From NCBI GenBank assembly GCA_003116975.1, contig BGKB01000295.1:1-49023 (forward strand): 49,023 bases of DNA, in the 5' to 3' direction. Of this stretch, positions 46,028 through 49,023 are shown one piece after another; position 1 is the first letter of the stretch, and every line of letters starts with the position of its first letter. A program made the position numbers and the translations under genes. The notes below the pieces were generated by a model that searched no databases, had not been told where the DNA came from, and was given only the letters and a program-made list of their open reading frames with translations. The DNA comes from Aurantiochytrium sp. KH105. Lineage: Eukaryota; Sar; Bigyra; Thraustochytrida; Thraustochytriidae.

Positions 46028-47380
46028 ATGGCGCTCCTGCAGCATGTTGTGGCGGCGCGCCGCCTGGCGCAGGGCGCGGCGCGGGCAACCGTGCAGCGCT
46101 CGCGCGCGAGCGGGCTGCGAGCGGCGCCCGCCGTCCAGCAGGCGGCGGCGCCCGCGTGGCGCTCGTCGGTGCGCGCGATGAGCTCTGCCAAGGCGGCGGA
46201 GAGCATCTCGGCAACGTCGACGACGTCCCGTCGTTTCATTATGGGCGGAGGTGCCATTTTGGCTGCCGCGGGCGTCGTGGCCTCGGTGTCCTCGTACGCC
46301 GCGATGGAGCAGGCTGCGGCTGAGCCCAAGGCCGAGGTGAAGAAGCTCGAAGCCGGGACGGAAGCAGAAGACGGCGAGGCGCCGCAGCAGGTGACCAAGG
46401 CGACCAACACGCTCAAGCTGTTTTGCGGCAACGCCAACAAGGAACTGGCCGAGGAGGTGGCCAGCCAGCTGGGCTGCGAGATGGGCAAGGTCACCGTGTC
46501 CAAGTTTGAGGACGGCGAGGTGAACGTGATGGTCCACGAGAACGTGCGCGGAAAGGACGTGTACATTATCCAGCCGACGTGCACGCCGGTGAACGAGAAC
46601 CTCATGGAGCTCATGCTCATGATCAGCACCATGCGGAGAGCCTCGGCCCGGCGCATCACCGCCGTCATTCCTTACTACGGCTACGCTCGCCAGGACCGCA
46701 AGATGACGGCCCGCGTCCCGATCTCTGCGGCCGATGTGGCCCGTCTTCTCGAGGCCATGGGCGTCGACCGCGTCGTCGCCGTGGACCTGCACTGTGGCCA
46801 GATCCAGGGCTTCTTCGGCCCGCGTGTCCCCGTGGACAATCTCGATGGCGGCACCGTGGGCGTCAAGCACTTTGGCAAGCTCGGTCTCGAGAACCCTGTG
46901 ATTGTTTCCCCTGATGCCGGTGGTGTCTACCGCGCCAAGAAGTTCCGCGAGGGCCTGGCCAAGCACTACGGCATTGAGGCTGGCCTCGCCATGATCATCA
47001 AGCAGCGCCACAAGCCCGGTGAGATCGAGCGCATGGATCTGGTCGGCTCGGTGCAGGACGCCGACGTGATCATTGTGGACGATATGATTGACACGGCCGG
47101 CACGCTTTGCAAGGCCGCCAACGAGCTCTCCTCGCATGGCGCCAAGCGCGTCTACGCCTTTGCTTCGCACGGCATCTTCTCTGGCCCTGCGTCTTCGCGC
47201 ATTGCTGCCTCTGCGCTCGAGGAGGTCTGCATCACCAACACCATTCCTCTCAGTGAGGAGGCTGCCCAGAACGAGAAGATCCGTACTCTTTCCGTGGGCA
47301 AGCTCATTGCCGGCGCCATTCGCCGCATCCACGAGAAGAAGTCTGTATCGGCGCTCTTTAGCGACGAGTCTGCGTACTAA
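46028..47380 (+). CDS. PRPS: Ribose-phosphate pyrophosphokinase (PRPP synthetase) with membrane-anchored leader
   Basis: A 450-residue enzyme; the catalytic part (about 128-440) has the usual length of about 315. It makes PRPP from ribose-5-phosphate and ATP for nucleotide, His and Trp synthesis. Motifs: FCGNANKELAEEVA, KFEDGEVNV, YYGYARQDRK (ATP loop), DLHCGQIQGFF and the PRPP loop VIIVDDMIDTAGT (347-359). Cys256 replaces the usual Ala in DLHxGQ, and the ATP/ribose residues are otherwise present. The first 127 residues are extra: an Arg/Ala-rich, acid-poor segment like a mitochondrial presequence, then a hydrophobic Gly/Ala-rich stretch (72-92; MGGGAILAAAGVVASVSSYAA) and a Glu/Lys linker. 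A leader of this kind would direct insertion into a mitochondrial membrane; that is inference. Codon use matches highly expressed neighbours. Confidence 0.94.
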   Translation: MALLQHVVAARRLAQGAARATVQRSRASGLRAAPAVQQAAAPAWRSSVRAMSSAKAAESISATSTTSRRFIMGGGAILAAAGVVASVSSYAAMEQAAAEPKAEVKKLEAGTEAEDGEAPQQVTKATNTLKLFCGNANKELAEEVASQLGCEMGKVTVSKFEDGEVNVMVHENVRGKDVYIIQPTCTPVNENLMELMLMISTMRRASARRITAVIPYYGYARQDRKMTARVPISAADVARLLEAMGVDRVVAVDLHCGQIQGFFGPRVPVDNLDGGTVGVKHFGKLGLENPVIVSPDAGGVYRAKKFREGLAKHYGIEAGLAMIIKQRHKPGEIERMDLVGSVQDADVIIVDDMIDTAGTLCKAANELSSHGAKRVYAFASHGIFSGPASSRIAASALEEVCITNTIPLSEEAAQNEKIRTLSVGKLIAGAIRRIHEKKSVSALFSDESAY

Positions 47381-49023
47381 AAAAGTGCGCGCAAGAGCGC
47401 GTGCGCCCTCTTAGCAGGACGAGTAGAGTTATCATGTAGAGGCTTCTTGCGTTGCGTTTGCGTTCGCGTTTGCGTTTGCGTTGCATTGCATTGTTTTTTG
47501 GTTTTTTTTTTTTTTATCACGTATACCTGTACCTTGCTTTGTGCCGTTTGTACGATGCATTGCTTTGGAGAACAATCTTTGGCGTTGCTCTGGACATTTT
47601 CACTTATAGAAGCTTAACCGTTCTTACGTTTACGTGAATGCACTCTTGATGTCGTCTTTGGACAGCCCTTCTTTTGACAAGTTTGTTGCAGCATGCTAGA
47701 ATTGAAGTTGTTGTCGTCTTTGAGAACGGCCTTTTGACAAGTTTATCGCGGCATGCCAGAGACGATCGTCTTTGAGAACAGCCACTTGACAAGTTTATTA
47801 CAGCACGCCAGAGACGAACATCTGTTGTCGTCTTTGAGAACGGCCTTTTGACAAGTTTATTGCGAGGCGAAAGCCCAATAGGTCCTCGGTTGGCCTAGCT
47901 GCATTTCCGCAACCCAATTCTCATGTGTGCATGACAGTTATCGACAGCTCAAGCCACAAGATTCGACCTACTGTCTGTAATTCCAAGGCTTGGCTGGCAG
48001 CTGCAGGCACAGTTCCTGGCGGCAGAGCGGAGCAGCATCTCCGCCAGTACAGCTTTGCGGGAGAGGTTGGATGCTGAAGACTGGCGGCAGTGTCATCGTT
48101 TTCAAAGAGTGAAGGGAGCGCAGCCGAGGGGAGGAAACAAAACGAATAAAGTGGATACGCAGCATTGCACGTGGACCTCTACGAAAAAGAGAGTTCTGCC
48201 GAGGACCTTGTCCCTCCCGGCATAAGAACCGAAAGATGAACGAACGCGTTGCACGCAATGGCGTTCACGGTTGCAAAGCGCGCTAGATAGCCAGCCAGCC
48301 AGCCAGCCAGCCATGCGGGCGTCTCGTAGCCTCCCGCCGCGGCTGCCTTTACGAGCACGCCAGAAGGCGCAGTCGGAGCAACAGGAAAAAGAACGTTCCC
48401 CCGGTGCTGCGGGCCGCAGAGGGAGAGCACGGAGAACAGGTCTTAGGCGGCGTCTAAACGCGCGACCTAGGGCTGTGGTGTTCGGTGTTCCGCAGTGCGT
48501 GCAAGTGCGGTATGCACGGAAACGCGACTCGCGGCCACAGTTGCTCCGTTTTGCAGCCCCCGCAAGGACGACGCTTCTGCGGGGGAGGAGACAGAGACGG
48601 AGCGTCCATGCCGTACGCGCGGGCACTTGCCGGGGTGAAGCCCAAGTGGCGCGAGTGCTACGGAAAGTGGCGCAGAAGCGCATTGACAGTGGCTGTGTGG
48701 CCAGTCACGGCGACTGAAGCCTGGCCATCTACCGCAGCTGGCCCGCAGATGAGGCGAAGGTGGGGCGTATAGTCCTGTGACGCACCGCCACTGTCCCGCT
48801 GTGTCTGGGCCAGTCCACTGAATGAATGACTGACTGTGGCCGATGGCCAGTAGAGCGTTCGGCGTGACAGAGGGGACCGATAATGAGAGGCGAGGGCAGC
48901 GGCCGCAGTGGCTGCGCGCAGGAAAAGAAGGAACAAGGAAAAGGAAAGAAAAAAGAAAAATAAAAAATGGAAAGAAGAATTTGAAGGAACGAAAATGAAT
49001 GAACGCGAGACTGGAGCGCGGCC
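47381..49023. other. 3' tail of the window without a supported gene
   Basis: Besides the tandem repeats listed separately, it contains GCGTTT-type words (about 47452-47487), a T-run (about 47502-47514), an AGCC repeat (about 48290-48312), and a purine-rich stretch at the end (about 48918-48978) that could lead a gene outside the window. ORFs here are short, overlap on both strands and match nothing I know. Confidence 0.5.
47651..47865 (+). repeat. Degenerate tandem repeat, four units of about 52-62 bp
   Basis: Four copies of a unit with the core TCGTCTTTG, then GAACGGCC-like sequence, then TTGACAAGTTT and a GCATGCCAGA-like end. Cores start at about 47651, 47713, 47766 and 47827, giving periods of about 62, 53 and 61 bp. 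It lies 270 bp after the PRPP synthetase stop codon. Confidence 0.85.

Noticed and set aside
45803..47332. 509-residue ORF opposite PRPP synthetase
   Set aside because: It is a shadow of a highly codon-biased gene, Asp/His/Leu/Arg-rich, with no motif.

Overview
The window is eukaryotic nuclear DNA. It carries 18 protein-coding genes, mostly single uninterrupted ORFs, in a GC-rich, microsatellite-rich background. Typical eukaryotic families are present: importin beta, a C-terminal-motor kinesin (kinesin-14), the APC/C subunit APC13, the rRNA-processing factor ESF2/ABT1, a WD40-cyclophilin (PPWD1), acylaminoacyl-peptidase, an FHA protein and a STAND/NB-ARC-TPR protein. Starts tend to sit in an accATGg-like context. 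Only one spliceosomal intron is clear (in the FolD-type gene). Low intron content, a GC-rich genome, frequent enzyme fusions and an axonemal-type protein suggest a flagellate-forming heterotrophic protist. A thraustochytrid/labyrinthulomycete stramenopile (Aurantiochytrium/Schizochytrium/Hondaea-like) is my best inference, not something proven by the sequence.

Layout. 0.4-13.3 kb: PH/RGS-like/FHA protein (+), M50 metalloprotease (-), cysteine desulfurase-TtcA fusion (+), PPWD1 (-), secreted class 3 lipase (+), pyruvate kinase (-). 13.3-16.5 kb: a gene-free stretch crowded with different tetra- and pentanucleotide repeats. 16.5-27 kb: ESF2/ABT1 (+), STAND NTPase-TPR (-), GC-rich spacer, FolD with its intron (-), acylaminoacyl-peptidase (-). 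27-35 kb: a Q-rich orphan (+), a long AAAG microsatellite, a SAXO-like/HSP70-substrate-domain fusion (+), kinesin-14 (+), APC13 (-). 35-49 kb: alpha/beta hydrolase (-), CrtC/AttH-like plus isoprenyl-diphosphate-synthase fusion (+), importin beta (-), membrane-anchored PRPP synthetase (+), and a 1.6 kb tail holding a degenerate tandem repeat and no supported gene.

The genes do not form one pathway; they alternate strands as ordinary housekeeping neighbours. The most unusual content is a set of domain fusions: (i) a SufS-like desulfurase fused to a bacterial-type tRNA 2-thiocytidine synthetase, linking sulfur mobilisation and tRNA thiolation in one chain; (ii) nine axonemal-type F-x-G-x-T-T repeats fused to an isolated HSP70 peptide-binding beta domain with no ATPase; (iii) a membrane-anchored CrtC/AttH-like lipocalin domain fused to a GGPP-synthase-like domain. 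These are the best candidates for an undescribed system.
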